A stretch of 64,000 nucleotides of DNA from Alitta virens (taxonomy: Eukaryota > Annelida > Polychaeta > Phyllodocida > Nereididae), in contig OW028584.1 of assembly GCA_932294295.1 (NCBI GenBank), forward strand, positions 31,605,231 through 31,669,230, in the 5' to 3' direction. Below are positions 1 through 11,878 of this stretch, piece by piece. The translations under genes were made by a program, and so were the position numbers. The stretch's first letter is position 1, and every line of letters begins with the position of its first letter. The notes beneath the pieces were generated by a model. It saw only the letters and a program-made list of their open reading frames with translations. It was not told the origin of the DNA and ran no database searches.

Positions 1-415
1 CTTCAAGTAATCTGAACTCTCTCAAGTGCCATGTAACAGTTCTAGCTATTTCCTCTCCCTTCCCATCTCATCACAGCCATATTCTTCGATGGAGCCAGGT
101 CTTTATTTCCCTTCAGAGATTGGCCAAGATGATCTTTTCGAGGCATATGTCACAGCAGTCATGATGTGAGGTCAAGATGCTTCTAAATATGAGCCAGATA
201 AGACATAACTTTCCTAAATGATTCCAACAGCGGGCACTCTGGTAATTTTAAGATAACGTAATGAGATATTATGGGATAGCTGCTAGGGATGTTGTGTTCA
301 TCATATTCAGAAGCCCTGGTAAATTATTCGAGGTAAGCGTTGACCAAGAATTCACCCCGCGACTGCTCTATCGGGGGGGGGGGGGGAGGGGGGGGGGATA
401 AATACTTTACCCTAA
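1..415. other. non-coding stretch, no gene seen
   Basis: I see no open frame with protein character. The only notable structure is the G-rich run near its end, listed separately. Confidence 0.6.
373..398 (+). repeat. poly-G run
   Basis: Almost uninterrupted G (one A). It is one of about ten G or C homopolymer runs of 9 to 20 bases in the window and is potentially G-quadruplex forming. The short reading frame across it (glycine run) is not a gene. Confidence 0.9.
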
Positions 416-640
416 ATGGCCAAATGTGCCACATGAGTTTTCCATGCATTTGGATAAACGCATGGAAAATGCATGATTTTTTGCCGGATTATCCATGCGT
501 CAAGCATGCGTTATCCTTCTCATGGATTCCATACATTACAGAAACGCATGGTTTACGCATGGCTCGTTTTCTGGCTGTAAATGCTCGGTAATTCAACGCT
601 TGAAAAACGCATGGGAAATGCACCTGGCACAATTGTCCAT
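416..640. mobile_element. palindromic MITE-like element, family M2 (expanded copy)
   Basis: The left end reads ATGGCCAAATGTGCCAC and the right end is its near complement, GGCACAATTGTCCAT. The inside repeats the motif ACGCATGG/CCATGCGT in both orientations. The same termini occur at 4496 and 23648. This copy is about 75 bp longer than the other two because of extra internal copies of the motif. It is flanked by TAA on the left and TTA on the right. There is no coding capacity, so it is probably a non-autonomous DNA transposon. Confidence 0.75.
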
Positions 641-1221
641 TTACTTATCAAGTACATTGTATAAGATCCAATCATCTGTTATGTTATGATATGTAATCAA
701 AATGATACAATCAGTGTACTTACTAAGGAGAAATGTTCATCCCACTGGTTTTTATTCCTTCCATCTTGGAAAACAACTCCTGAAACAGAAATGAAAATTT
801 AAGAAATTAGGACAGGTTGATTGATGCTCATGTGAATCTGAATCTGATTTTAGTGCCGTTTTAAACCATGAAGATACATAGGGCAGGGAAAATAATTCAG
901 ATAAAGATGTTACATTCCCATGACTCAAGTGTACTTGATGTTCCTAAATTCACAGAAAATTGAGTCCAAGGACATTTTAGGTCGCATAATTCAATAAGCA
1001 GTGCAGACTAATCTACTTGATGTAAGTTTTTCCACAATTATAAAACTGGAGATTTCATATATTTATGGAGTTCATTATTTAACAAGCTGAAATTCGACCT
1101 TCTCTTATGGGGAGATTTCAGATGTTTTTCTGATGTTGCTTGAATGACAAAGACAATTAAAAAGATGGATAGAAGTGAATAGATGTTAAAGCAAGCAATG
1201 CATGTCATCATTCTTTTGATC
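641..1221. other. non-coding stretch, no gene seen
   Basis: AT-rich single-copy-looking sequence with no supported open frame, splice pair or repeat. Confidence 0.6.
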
Positions 1222-1545
1222 TTGCCAAGACTGAAATCATTGTTGTAATTATTGTTATCATTGTCATAATCATAGTCATAATCATAGTAGTAATCATTGT
1301 TGTAATTATTATCGTAATCATTGTCGTAATCATTGTTGTAATTATTATCGTAATCATTGTTGTAATCATTGTTGTAATCATTGCCGTAATCATTGTTGTA
1401 ATCATTGTCGTAATTATTGTCGTAATCATAGTCATAATCATAGTAGTAATCATTGTTGTAATTATTGTCATAATCATTGTTGTAATATCGTCATAATCAT
1501 TGTCGTAATTATTGTTATAATTATTGTTGTAAACATTGATCTTTA
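1222..1545. repeat. imperfect minisatellite built on TAATCATTGTTG/TCG units
   Basis: An array of 9- to 12-base variants of the words ATTGTTGTAATC and ATCATAGTCATA. It has no stops on the minus strand and therefore yields a long low-complexity Met-Ile-Thr frame, which is an artefact of the repeat. Confidence 0.9.
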
Positions 1546-1702
1546 GCTGTTTTGTGGAATTAAATTTAAAGTAAGAGAAGAAAAAGAAGAAGAGAACCAC
1601 GAAACCTTGGCTACCTGACAGACGTTCACTGATTAATAAGGAGTGAGTACTGTGCCTACAACAGCTTTCATAGACTTGGAGTACAACTGCAGGACTACCA
1701 TT

Positions 1703-1799
1703 TCCAGATACCACTCCAAATCGTATCGACGTCAGCACGATGTCGGTGACGTCAAACGATGTAGAAATGATGCTGGCCCGATTTGGAATGCGATCTGGG
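1703..1799. mobile_element. short palindromic MITE, family M1
   Basis: The ends are inverted: TCCAGATACCACTCCAAATC on the left and the complement of GATTTGGAATGCGATCTGGG on the right. The inside carries a perfect TGACGTCA palindrome at 1747-1754. Related copies lie at 4067, 11356, 22834 and 49899. Confidence 0.8.
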
Positions 1800-2982
1800 A
1801 TGGCTGAGGAACTGCCCTAAGCTACGTTCATGTTGTATTCACAGGATGTACGTTTGAGTTTAGTTTCTAAATATGAAATCTGTAAGCGCATTCGTTTGCC
1901 AACATATATAACATTGCTCAGTGATGACGGCACTTAATATACTTTTAACTTATACCAAGGCTCCTGACTGCCTTAATTGGCTTCTCATCTCAAGAGGCAG
2001 CTATGTTATTTGCAACTGCCAATCAGAATGTAGCTGAATACATTAGGAAATGCCCTCAGATTGATGGCAATTCTTTTGCTAGTTTACCCGTTAGACTAAA
2101 ATACAAACAAATTGGCCTAATAGCCTATAGGCTGGCTTATGGCATTGAAGTTCTAACAGTGAAATCACATATCAATTAGTTTTGCTTGCATTGATTACAC
2201 TCAATTCTCAAACAAAGATTGCTCAGTTTCGGTCACTTAATTGGCTTGAAGCAGACAGCACACAGTAGTTGGGAGATATTGGCCAATCGGGAAGCACCAT
2301 GATGTGTGTAGATGGTGCAAGTTAGCTGTTAATAGAGATGAGAATTGAACATTCCCTGCAAAAAAGCAAGGAATTCCTCAAAAATCAGTTGTAAATACCC
2401 TTAAATAATGGGAGTAATCACGAAGTTTAAGTTTAAATATCATTTGTGTGTATAATATTGCCATTTTTAAGGACTGGCCCCATCCTTCAAGGCAGTTGCG
2501 CAGGGGGAGTAAAAGCTTGTTTTCGACCAAGTCAGCAGCTTTGGTCTTATTAACGTAATATTCTTAGCTCCGGCAACCTTCATGAAATTCATGTACATTT
2601 TAAGCCAGCAATATTGACAATGAAGCAACCAAAAAACAAAACAAAAAAAATCTTAACCCAATGTAAACATCATTGCGCATGACCTTTATAAGCCCAAGAA
2701 GGTAACCTTCATATGTGACATTTCAAGCCTTGGAAAAACGACATACTACAGATTGTAGATTTTAAATGTCAGTGTGTCAAATAACTTGAATGGAATGTCA
2801 AACCTAAGAAATAGAAAGATAAACTACAAAGCATAATAATTAAATGGCATTTTAAATTCGCATTATATGACATTCTTGTTGTTGACATTAATAATCATGC
2901 ATTATACAGTTTAAAAAATGTTTGCCAAATATTACATGAAACTTGATTGCAAAACTTTGTGGATTTCCAGCACGATAAATGC
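1800..2982. other. non-coding stretch, no gene seen
   Basis: AT-rich sequence. No frame looks protein-like and no repeat family of this window was recognised. Confidence 0.55.
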
Positions 2983-3072
2983 TTCAAATACTTTGAACAA
3001 GATAGTTCTATTACTGAGGTTTGTAAATTCTTGAAATTGTGTTCTACAACTATCTTGTTCAAAGTATTTGAA
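2983..3072. repeat. perfect 25-bp inverted repeat (hairpin)
   Basis: Bases 2983-3007 (starting TTCAAATACTTTGAAC) are exactly complementary to 3048-3072, with a 40-base loop. The homology stops sharply outside the arms. It could be a tiny MITE, or a transcribed hairpin if a promoter exists. The short frames on both strands here are only consequences of the palindrome. Confidence 0.85.
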
Positions 3073-4066
3073 CACCTGGAATTCAACAAAACCTCTCTTT
3101 TACATAGTATATTAACTGACAAGACTATTTTGTAAGTCAGACTAGTGAACTTTTCGAGTTAAAGGTGCACTGTCTGTCAAAATGACAGTGGCCGAAATCC
3201 ATTGCATTCAATTCATTTTCTTCTTAATACTGATTACCTACCATCTGAGTTTTGCTGGGTTTACAGTTTCTCTATGAAATAAATAAACTTCACCTGGCAT
3301 TTAATTTTTCATGCCATCAAAAATTGCAAGTTTGTTTACATCGCATGGTCTTTTATGGCCAATGACATGAAGAAGAGGCACAAATGAATGTCATTAGCTA
3401 CCTCGCTTCGTGATACATTTTATTAAACAGCTCCTTCAATTTTTGTCCGATTTTCAAAATTCCAAGTTCCTTATGTACAAAGATTTATTTGTATTTCGCT
3501 TATGGTGCTGAAGTCGCGAATCGGCGACGCTCTCCAGTACGTTCCTATGAATAATTAGCTAAAATGTAAACAAAGCCGATCGAGTAAATTCCGGTGATAT
3601 TTCATAAATTATATCAATCTAGACAATTTTAGTTGTTTAATTTATCATTTAGAAGCATTTTTTTTATTTGGATAGCTTTTCAGGCTGTACAAAAACCAAC
3701 TGACAATGCAGCTTTAACGTACCACGTGAAAACTCGCCACTAAGACTACAAATATGCAAATTTTAGAATACGCCCGGTACAAAATTTGGGCTCTCTATGG
3801 TGAGTTAGTCTTTGTAGTGGATTTTTATAGTGAGGTGATTTTGAAATGGGTTCCATTGAACATATCTCATTAAATCTGTTTTGCACTATATGACAGGCCT
3901 ATATGCAAAGGTTTCGGATATGCAGTGTGACAAATTGGCACCTCAAAATATTTTTATATCTATCACAATCATGACTCTTCGTTTTTGGTTGGACTGACTT
4001 AATTTGGATGGTTTTCTTAAGGGAATATCTGATGTAAATTGGTTATTTGTTTTATCATAGTCCTAT
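3073..4066. other. non-coding stretch, no gene seen
   Basis: No supported gene. There is a weak partial inverted similarity around 3730-3830 (CTACAAA and TTTGTAG words), which is not enough to call an element. Confidence 0.55.
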
Positions 4067-4182
4067 CCCAGATAGCATTCCAAATCGGGCCAGCGTCGTT
4101 TCTATATTGGCCGCCGTCGGTACATTATTTTGACGTCACCGACATCGCGCTGACATTGATAAGATTTGGAATGCTATCTGGG
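4067..4182. mobile_element. short palindromic MITE, family M1
   Basis: A 116-bp element with almost perfect inverted ends CCCAGATAGCATTCCAAATC and its complement. It contains TGACGTCA at 4131-4138, as in the copy at 1703. The flanks are TAT on the left and ATG on the right, so a TA duplication is suggested but imperfect. Confidence 0.85.
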
Positions 4183-4495
4183 ATGTAGAAGCACCATCTC
4201 ATTATGTAACACAGTGAGTGTATTTTGATACATAATGAGAAATAGATGCATCCATGAAAGACATTGTCATTTGGGAAGACCAAGAGTGATGCAATTAGGA
4301 CAAACTCCCCCTGGAAACAAACAAAACACAAAGAACCATTGTAGATGTCTGGGATCTCTCAAAATAATCTCAGCTACTATCCCAAGAGAAAAGTAGTATA
4401 ACTGACATTACAGTTTGAATTATGCCTGTAGATGATTAGAAACAAGCATTCCATTGTTATCTCACATCAGAAAATAAACATCAATGCCACTGCTA
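4183..4495. other. non-coding stretch, no gene seen
   Basis: It lies between two MITE-like elements and has no protein-like frame. Confidence 0.55.
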
Positions 4496-4646
4496 CATGG
4501 CCAAATGTGCCACGTGCATTTTCCATGAGAAGGATAAACGAATGGAAAACGCATGGTTTTTAACTAATTATAATGAGGCAAAAACCGTGCGTTTTCCATG
4601 CGTTTATCCAAACGCATGGAAAACGCACGTGGCACAATTGGCCATG
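4496..4646. mobile_element. palindromic MITE-like element, family M2
   Basis: A 151-bp near-complete palindrome, CATGGCCAAATGTGCCACGT on the left and its complement on the right. TA at 4494-4495 and 4647-4648 is the probable target duplication. The arms contain repeated ACGCATGGAAAACGC motifs around an AT-rich centre. Confidence 0.85.
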
Positions 4647-5511
4647 TAGAAATTCTGTGATATCTCATATATATCATAAGAAGCTTCAACCAAAACATTC
4701 ATAGAAATACATTTTGGTGAAATATTTAGTGCAAAATATACTGATATATATATTTATATTGTCAGTGTTCAGTTCAACATTGTCAGAGTGGACCACTATC
4801 ATCAATCTGGCCCTGACCTGATTACACCTACCCAGCTAACACGAAAACGTTATAATTACGTTAAAATAACATCATGAAAAAGGTCAGAATAACGTTATTT
4901 CATAACATCAAAATTACGCAAAATTGGACGGTTGCGGAAATGTTATTTTAACGTTCTATGTATCATGTTAGAAGTATGTTAAAATAAAGTTAAAATAATG
5001 TTATTTCAAAACATTTTTTCAAACTGTGGCTTTTACATCAGAAATACATTGTTTAATAATGTTTTGCATTAATATCAATTTAACATTATATGGCAACATG
5101 AATAAGATGACCCCTTTATAACGTTATCATAACGTTATGTGATAACATAAATTTTACATTATCTGCCACATTTAAAAAAACGACTCTTTTATAACATTTT
5201 TATAACGTTATGGGATATCATAATTTTAACATTATCTGGCAACTTGAAGTTTTAACCTTTTCTCAACGTTTTTACAATGTTTCAGGGTGACATCAATTTG
5301 ATGTTATCTGACAACGTTTTCATAACGTTTTTGCTTTGACATTACCTGGGATGAATAAGAGAAAACTTGTTTTGCATTCAAAAAGCAAGAGTTTATTTTG
5401 GAAATCACTGAAGAATAATACTGTATTCAGTACAAGAATAGTAACAGTTATAATGAAACAAATGTAATTTACATTGATAAATTTCACACCAAATAAACTT
5501 GCACACAAAAA

Positions 5512-5776
5512 CCTTTCAATCTGAAAATAGTCCTTGATTTGTATTATGAAAGGCATAGCAGCCTAGTATTTTGGCGACAATACCAGTTCGACATACAGTG
5601 CATGAGTTAATTGTTTCATCATAACAGTTTGTGTGTGCTTTCACATAACCCATGGCCAGGCAATCATTCCAGTCTATTTGATATTCTACAAATGTTAATA
5701 ACATTGCAGCTCTCATTTGCCTCTTCAGTAAGTTAGTCCAATGATCAAGCAGTAGGTCTTCTCTTTCACATTCCTG
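5512..5776 (-). pseudogene. exon-like coding fragment inside the 4.1-kb transposon, function unknown
   Basis: On the minus strand a pyrimidine-rich tract followed by CAG (just above 5776) leads into an open frame that starts Glu-Cys-Glu-Arg-Glu-Asp. It runs about 85 residues to just past 5520 and includes LLLDHWTNLLKRQMRAAMLL and a CxxC pair (SCTVC). The composition is protein-like, unlike the surrounding AT repeats. The longer open frame to 5908 reads through the presumed intron. A second AG..GT-bounded piece lies at about 5926-6019, but its frames contain stops and its phase does not join cleanly, so the gene looks decayed. It may be a remnant of the element's own gene or a captured host exon. 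I do not recognise the family. Confidence 0.3.
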
Positions 5777-7062
5777 GAATAACAAAATACATGAACTTAA
5801 TCTATCTTGCAAAGCTTTTGAATGCACATTATAATGTTTTTTTGTATGAAACAAGGCACTGTAATGTGTGCATTGCTGATCTTCAGTTTGTATGATAATA
5901 ACTGACAAATCGTGAATATTTACCTTGCCAGAGAAAAGCCTTCAAGGTGGGTAGTGTTCATACCAGGAGTAAGATGTGGTCATCTTGATAGTATGGCAAT
6001 TGGTCTTGAAGAGCAACCCTGTAAAAATGCAAATATTTACATTTAATTGACCTTAATTTACATATATATGCAGTTTTCCAAACTGAATGCTAACGATTAC
6101 AATATTTCAATAAGAATAACATTTAATCACCAAGTGAAATACTATTTGAATTATATCGTTTAAGGAATGTAAAACAAATGAAACAAATTCCATCATCATG
6201 ATCATTGGACATAATCATAAATGCCAACAAACATTATCACAAGGTAATTGCATGACATTGGATCTAAACTTTGATTAAATCAGTAAAGATATGTTTGGCT
6301 ATGATCAATCTCATAACAATGATACTGAATTTTCTCCATGTATAGTGTATTTTAGAGTTAGCTGAGATATGGCATTTCTACACTTATATCAAATTTTAGA
6401 TATTAATAAAACTTCAAGCTTGATAACAAAATAACTTTCAAATATATAAAACTTTATAAGCAAGAGTGATAAGAAAACAACTTGCAATATTATGTTATTT
6501 TTGTGCTACACAATTTCACTAAAACTACTTATCTGATTTAAAACTTATCATGGTCATTTAAGTTTTTGTAGCCCACCTGTAGATAGTAATTATGCATGCA
6601 TGCTATAATGTATGCAAATGGTTCTGCTTCAGTGATTTGGGCCTAATTAGGGAAGGGGTACTGCAAGTTCACTCACTAGATGCTGTAATATGATGCCTCC
6701 TCAGTCTATAATGTCTTGAATCTGAGCTCTATAGAGTCTAGAAATCACCCATAGCTATCTATATTTTACAATGTATATTTGCACAGTTTTCAGGAGGACT
6801 AACTAATATCATATAGTGGACAATATATAGTCTGTGTAATTTGTACCAGCAAAACAAATCATATATTATTAATTAATACTTGCTCATATCATTGTAGTTA
6901 CAAAATTTGTCTTAATATCTTGACCTATACAAATTAAAGCCAAACTAATTTAAAAATAAAAACACAAGATCAGTTAAGGATAATTGTCTGTATATCATTG
7001 TATATTGAGTTAGCATATTTAAACATGGCCAATATATAGATGGATAGACAAATATACAGAGA

Positions 7063-7160
7063 GGTAGATAGATAGATAGGTAGCTAGATAGCTAGATAGC
7101 TAGATAGCTAGATAGATAGATAGATAGAATGATTGATTGATTGATTGATTTATAGATAGA
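7063..7160. repeat. GATA/GATT microsatellite
   Basis: Runs of TAGA, GGTAGATA, TAGCTAGA and GATT. It lies inside the 4.1-kb transposon. Confidence 0.9.
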
Positions 7161-7294
7161 TAATTGTAAAGTCACAAAGATAAGTTTTATAAGATTGTGC
7201 AAAACTTGTAACTTACCTACTGTCTGTGACATGCTGGCCTGCCATCCCAAGTCAAAGTGCACCTGTCAATGATGGCTGAAGTTAATTGTGAAGA

Positions 7295-7310
7295 GGGGGG
7301 GGGGGGGGGT
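7295..7310 (+). repeat. poly-G run
   Basis: An uninterrupted G tract inside the transposon interior. Confidence 0.9.
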
Positions 7311-7399
7311 TGCAGAAATGGCGGAATTTACAACTTTCCCTCATTGTTGCAAACTGTGTCCTGACTCTGGTCAGTGTTTAATATGTGGGTTATTTTACC

Positions 7400-8620
7400 T
7401 AGGAATATTTAGAGATATTCCTAGATTTTACTATTGCATCAATCTTTAACATAATTACAGCAGATTTTGAAAATGCTATTTGATGCCTTATTTAAATGAT
7501 TATGATGTTTATTATTAAAATTTTATAAAAACGTTATAATTACATCATCCCATAACATTATTAAAACATTTGTGTCTGACATTACAGATTTACATTGAAA
7601 TTATGTTATTTATAAACATCATGAAAACGTCATAACTTTACGTATAACCTTGATACTGAGAAAACATTTTAGGGTTATGTTACAATTGCATCAACCCTTA
7701 ACATTATAATAACTGGTTTTAAAAATGCCTATATTTGATGTTTATTTTACAGCATTATCATGTTTTTCTTTAACATATTCTTAAAACGTTATAAAAACAT
7801 CATCCCATAACATTGGCAAAACTTTTGTGTCTGACATTACAGATTTACATTGAAATTATGTTATTTATAAACATCATGAATACGTCACAACTTTACGTAT
7901 AACCTTGATGTTTAGAAAACATGTTAGAGTTATGTTACAATTGCATCAACCCTTAACATTATAATAACTGATTTTAAAAATGCCTATATTTGATGTTTAT
8001 TTTACAGCATTATCATGTTTTTTTTAAACATATTCTTAAAACGTTATAAAAACATCATCCCATAACATTGGCAAAACATTTGTGTCTGACATTACAGATT
8101 TACATTGAAATTATGTTATTTATAAACATCATGAATACGTCACAAATTTACGTATAACCTTGATGTTTAGAAAACATGTTAGAGTTATGTTACAATTGCA
8201 TCAACCCTTAACATTATAATAACTGGTTTTAAAAATGCCTATATTTGATGTATATTTTACAGCATTATCATGTTTTTCTTTAACATATTCTTAAAACGTT
8301 ATAAAAACATCATCCCATAACATTGGCAAAACTTTTGTGTCTGACATTACAGATTTACATTGAAATTATGTTATTTATAAACATCATGAATACGTCACAA
8401 CTTTACGTATAACCTTGATGTTTAGAAAACATGTTAGAGTTATGTTACAATTGCATCAACCCTTAACATTATAATAACTGATTTTAAAAATGTTTATATT
8501 TGATGTTTATTTTACAGCATTATCATGTTTTTCTTTAACATATTTTAAAAACGTTATAAAAACATCATCCCATTACATTGGGAATACGTTTTTGACTGAC
8601 ATTACAGATTTATGTTATAA
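7400..8620 (+). repeat. 255-bp tandem repeat array within the transposon
   Basis: The landmark CATCATCCCAT recurs at 7542, 7798, 8053, 8308 and 8563, that is at 256, 255, 255 and 255 bp. The middle copies are nearly identical and the first is degenerate. Each unit carries one AAAACGTTATAAAAAC word, so the array multiplies the subterminal motif shared with the opposite end. Confidence 0.9.
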
Positions 8621-8914
8621 GAATGTTATCAAAAAATGTTGCCATAATGTTAACAAATAGCATCATTAATACATAACACCTGTAACTGCTGTATAATACA
8701 TTGAAATAACATCATTGTGAAAGCTTCTTAAAACATCAATATTGTAATGTTTGCAAAATGTTTTCAGAAAATGTTATAACACTGTTATTAATTAATGTTA
8801 TGAATAAACATGAACATACAACATCAAAGTAATGTTAAAAAAACGTTATTTGAAAAACGTTATGCCATAACCTTTTCCTAACATGTTATAAAAACGTTAT
8901 GTGTTAGCTGGGTA

Positions 8915-10401
8915 CTACTTGACCTTGGAAGCATTGCGTGCACACCTAACCAGCTGATTTTAATTTTCAAAGGTCATGTCATGCAAGGATGGCAATTAAT
9001 TCGCTTTACAGGCAATTCAATGAACTCAGAAGAGAACACACGGTAATTATGCTTCAGAGATGCTTCATCTCACAATCTGGCACTCAACCAACTTGTGGGG
9101 ACCAATGTTGAAGATAATGCATTGCAATGGGGTGCTGAGTTTAGGATGTGTTTGGGACTTATACTGGTAGGCCCCATTTTCTCAAGGGATTATCATGGTA
9201 CAGCTGTATTAAAATATTTCTTGATATTTTGGCTTTGAAGCTCTTTGATAGCTTTCTGAACTATTTTAATATCATTCATGCAAATTCCTTTACCTCATAC
9301 GATGCAGTTGGCATGTAACTGATCATGTTTAAAAGTATCACTATCTTATACAACATAAAAATCACTTCAGAGACGTATTAAACATTTTTATACAACTTAT
9401 ATAGAGCTGCACAAAATGGACAGAAGTCTTAGCAATATACACACTTCATCTTCCCGACAGAATCAATGACACATCTCTGTAATAAATTGAATTGACTTAC
9501 TGCACTAAGAACCTTTACCTGAAATCGCATCCGTGCTTTGACCATTTCCACACTATGTTTAAAAATTTTCTTTTTTGTATAATGACTTGCTAACAACTAT
9601 GAAAATGGTCGAAGCATGGAATCAACAAAACAATTGATTTAATGGCCATTCAGCCAATCAGTGGTGGCGATTAATCAAAAGATGGGCCTGCTGAACAGTG
9701 CGAAGGCGCAGCAATCCCATTTTTTCGACTGCTCAGTTTTCTTAGTGTACTGTTTGCTGTGCTTTCCATTGAATTTCTGTTGTTCTCTGTTACTATAACA
9801 ATGGCCATTATGAAAAAACCCAAACATCACATCATTGGTTCCGAGATATCTATGTTTATGTTAGCTATATTTTGGTGTCTGAATTGTTGTAACATTTCTG
9901 TGCATCTTGTGCTACTCTATACCATAAAACATGTGGACATTGATGTTTCATACTACTGCAGCATGCAAAACGACATGTGGGTGGGATAAAGGATAATGCA
10001 ATTTGACAAGTAGGAGGCCTATACCTGGAGAAAATGTGATTGATTGGATTGAATTGTGTATAAGGATACTCAGAGAAGTAGGAAAAACAACATATGAACA
10101 TGATGAAGGAGTGGGTGTATATGATTTCGTTATACTGCCAAGCGGAAAAGTGGTAACATCGGCAAACGTAAAATGCCTCTGCCATGTCATACTAGTTGTT
10201 ATTGTGTGTAGACTGTTTATAAAACAAAGTAATAAACATTTAAGGATAATGTCTCTGTTGGTCAATAGCTTTTAGAAAGTTGTTTCACCTTTTTGTAAAC
10301 AAAATAAAGCAATGATTTACGTCACATGAGGACTTTGGAAGAAGTTATTTTCAGTTCTGCCCAACTCACTTTGTATGCTAGGTGTGTGTGTGCATGTGTG
10401 T
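8915..10401. other. mostly non-coding; two overlapping weak frames near 10 kb
   Basis: Around 9759-9989 and 10003-10275 on the plus strand there are 76- and 90-residue frames, overlapped by antisense frames of about 105 residues. The stretch GVYDFVILPSGKVVTSANV looks more protein-like than its surroundings. However, there is no convincing start or splice pair and no recognised family, so I leave it uncalled. Confidence 0.35.
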
Positions 10402-10544
10402 GATTCGGGCTTTACGTCCTGTATTTCTGCACCAGTTGGGCTAATTAGGACAGGCAGAGACCATGGCAATGAGATGAAGGATGAAACAGCCATCAAACTT
10501 AGGCTGGAAGCCCAGAGCGCTACCTCTGAGCTAGGCCCCCACCA
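10402..10544 (-). mobile_element. SINE-B copy, antisense
   Basis: It matches the body of the intact SINE-B at 47523, read in reverse: ATTTCTGCACC, AATTAGGACAGGCAG, CCATGGCAATGAGATGAAGG, then a degraded tRNA-like head ending in GAGCTAGGCCCCC. The box B part is eroded. Confidence 0.85.
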
Positions 10545-11355
10545 CGCTTTGTATGCTAGGCACTCTGAGGTTTAAACAGGAATGGAAAAGCTATGAAGCT
10601 CACCTTACATTATCTGATTCAGAAATCAACCAAATATAACACGTTAAAGTTTTAGTAAACCTGCGCATTATGCCCTATAACTATACATGTATTCTAATAT
10701 TCAAAATTAAAGCATGTGGGGTTTTCAGTATTTTCTTTTTCTTTGGAAAGATAGAGAACTTAATCATTTCCCAACATTATTTAAATTTAATTTGCAAGAG
10801 TTGGGGAGACAGGTGAGGTAGGTACTAGGTAACTAATATGAAAACTATTGCATGTAAATCGATCGGTAAAAAAAACAGGTTTGTTGCTGTTATTAAAGTA
10901 AATGATGGTGAATAATGCAACAAATATTGAAGCACTTCAGTGGAGCTAAGTGCAATATTTCGTAATGGTTGGGTATACGATAGAGTGTAAGCTATGCTCA
11001 GCGTGCTGGAAAATTGTCTGGCCTACCGTGGAGTTTACCTCATAGATGCTCAACCAAACAAATGGGCAAAGCCACAGAGCCTTCCCTGCAACAAAATTGT
11101 CTAATATCTCGGATGGTGAGCAGATATATTTACGCCTAATCTGTCAAAATTGCGCTTTTATCCTGTTCTGTTTATTCACGGTCATGTTGTACAAAGCGGG
11201 TGGATTTAATAAGGCACACTCGCACTGTTTTACATATGTAATTGACCATCAGAGTTTTCATTTGTAGAGGAGACACAGCTGTAATGCATATAAAAGACAA
11301 GCTACAAAATGCCACACAAGTGAATATACCACTATATATTTAAGGCTGTAAATAT
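10545..11355. other. non-coding stretch, no gene seen
   Basis: A 73-residue frame at 11046-11267 has no supporting signals. Nothing else was recognised. Confidence 0.55.
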
Positions 11356-11429
11356 CCCAGATAGCATTCCAAATCGTATCGACGTCAGCACAATGACGGC
11401 TACATCCCGCCATTAACCCAGTGATCTGG
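11356..11429. mobile_element. degenerate M1 MITE copy
   Basis: The left arm CCCAGATAGCATTCCAAATC is perfect and continues into the family interior (ATCGACGTCAGC). The right arm is reduced to a weak GTGATCTGG. Confidence 0.65.
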
Positions 11430-11694
11430 CTAGAGCTAAGTGCAATATCATATATCTGCTAATATATCTACTATTATCTAGTGGGTCAAAGTTCATGTCA
11501 GTTATAGGGTAGCACACAATTCACATTAATGTAATCAAATGATTATTAGGCCCCTATCAGCATTGATGCCAACATAAGTTTTCAATTGAGCCAAGAATTA
11601 GGTGTCTCTAGCTAGGTGTAGCAAGGTTTAGATTGTTGTAGATTGTTGACCATTCTTCATGAGTAGTTCTGTACATGCTACTCATGAGGTGGTC

Positions 11695-11878
11695 GGGTGG
11701 ATTAGGGCTTACATAATGTATTTCTGCACCTGATGGGCTAATCAGGACAGGCAGGGACCATGGCAATGAGATAATGGATGAAACAGCCATCCAAATTCTA
11801 AGGCTCGACTAGGAATTGAACCCGGGACCCAGTAGTTGAAAACCCAATGCACTACCACTTAGCTAGCCCCCCCCCCCT
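11695..11878 (-). mobile_element. SINE-B copy, antisense, near full length
   Basis: It keeps the tRNA-like box B complement (GGAATTGAACCCGGGACC) and the box A complement (CTACCACTTAGCTAG), followed by a poly-C run. The 60-residue open frame here comes from the SINE and is not a gene. Confidence 0.9.

Larger units (their letters stand above)
4831..8912. mobile_element. 4.1-kb DNA transposon with CCCAGCTAACAC terminal inverted repeats
   Basis: The left end is CCCAGCTAACACG and the right end is its complement GTGTTAGCTGGG. TA on both sides (4829-4830, 8913-8914) reads as the target duplication. Beyond the 12-bp perfect ends, both subterminal regions (about 4850-5345 and 7520-8905) are crowded with AACGTT/ATAACGTT words in both orientations, probably reiterated transposase-binding sites. 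The interior holds an exon-like fragment, a GATA microsatellite and a 255-bp tandem array. No transposase was recognised, so this is most likely non-autonomous. The TA duplication would fit Tc1/mariner-type or ISL2EU-type mobilisation; the superfamily is not established. Confidence 0.8.

Noticed and set aside
1208..1738. 176-residue minus-strand frame rich in Met-Ile-Thr
   Set aside because: It is the translation of an imperfect minisatellite, with no start context or non-repetitive core.
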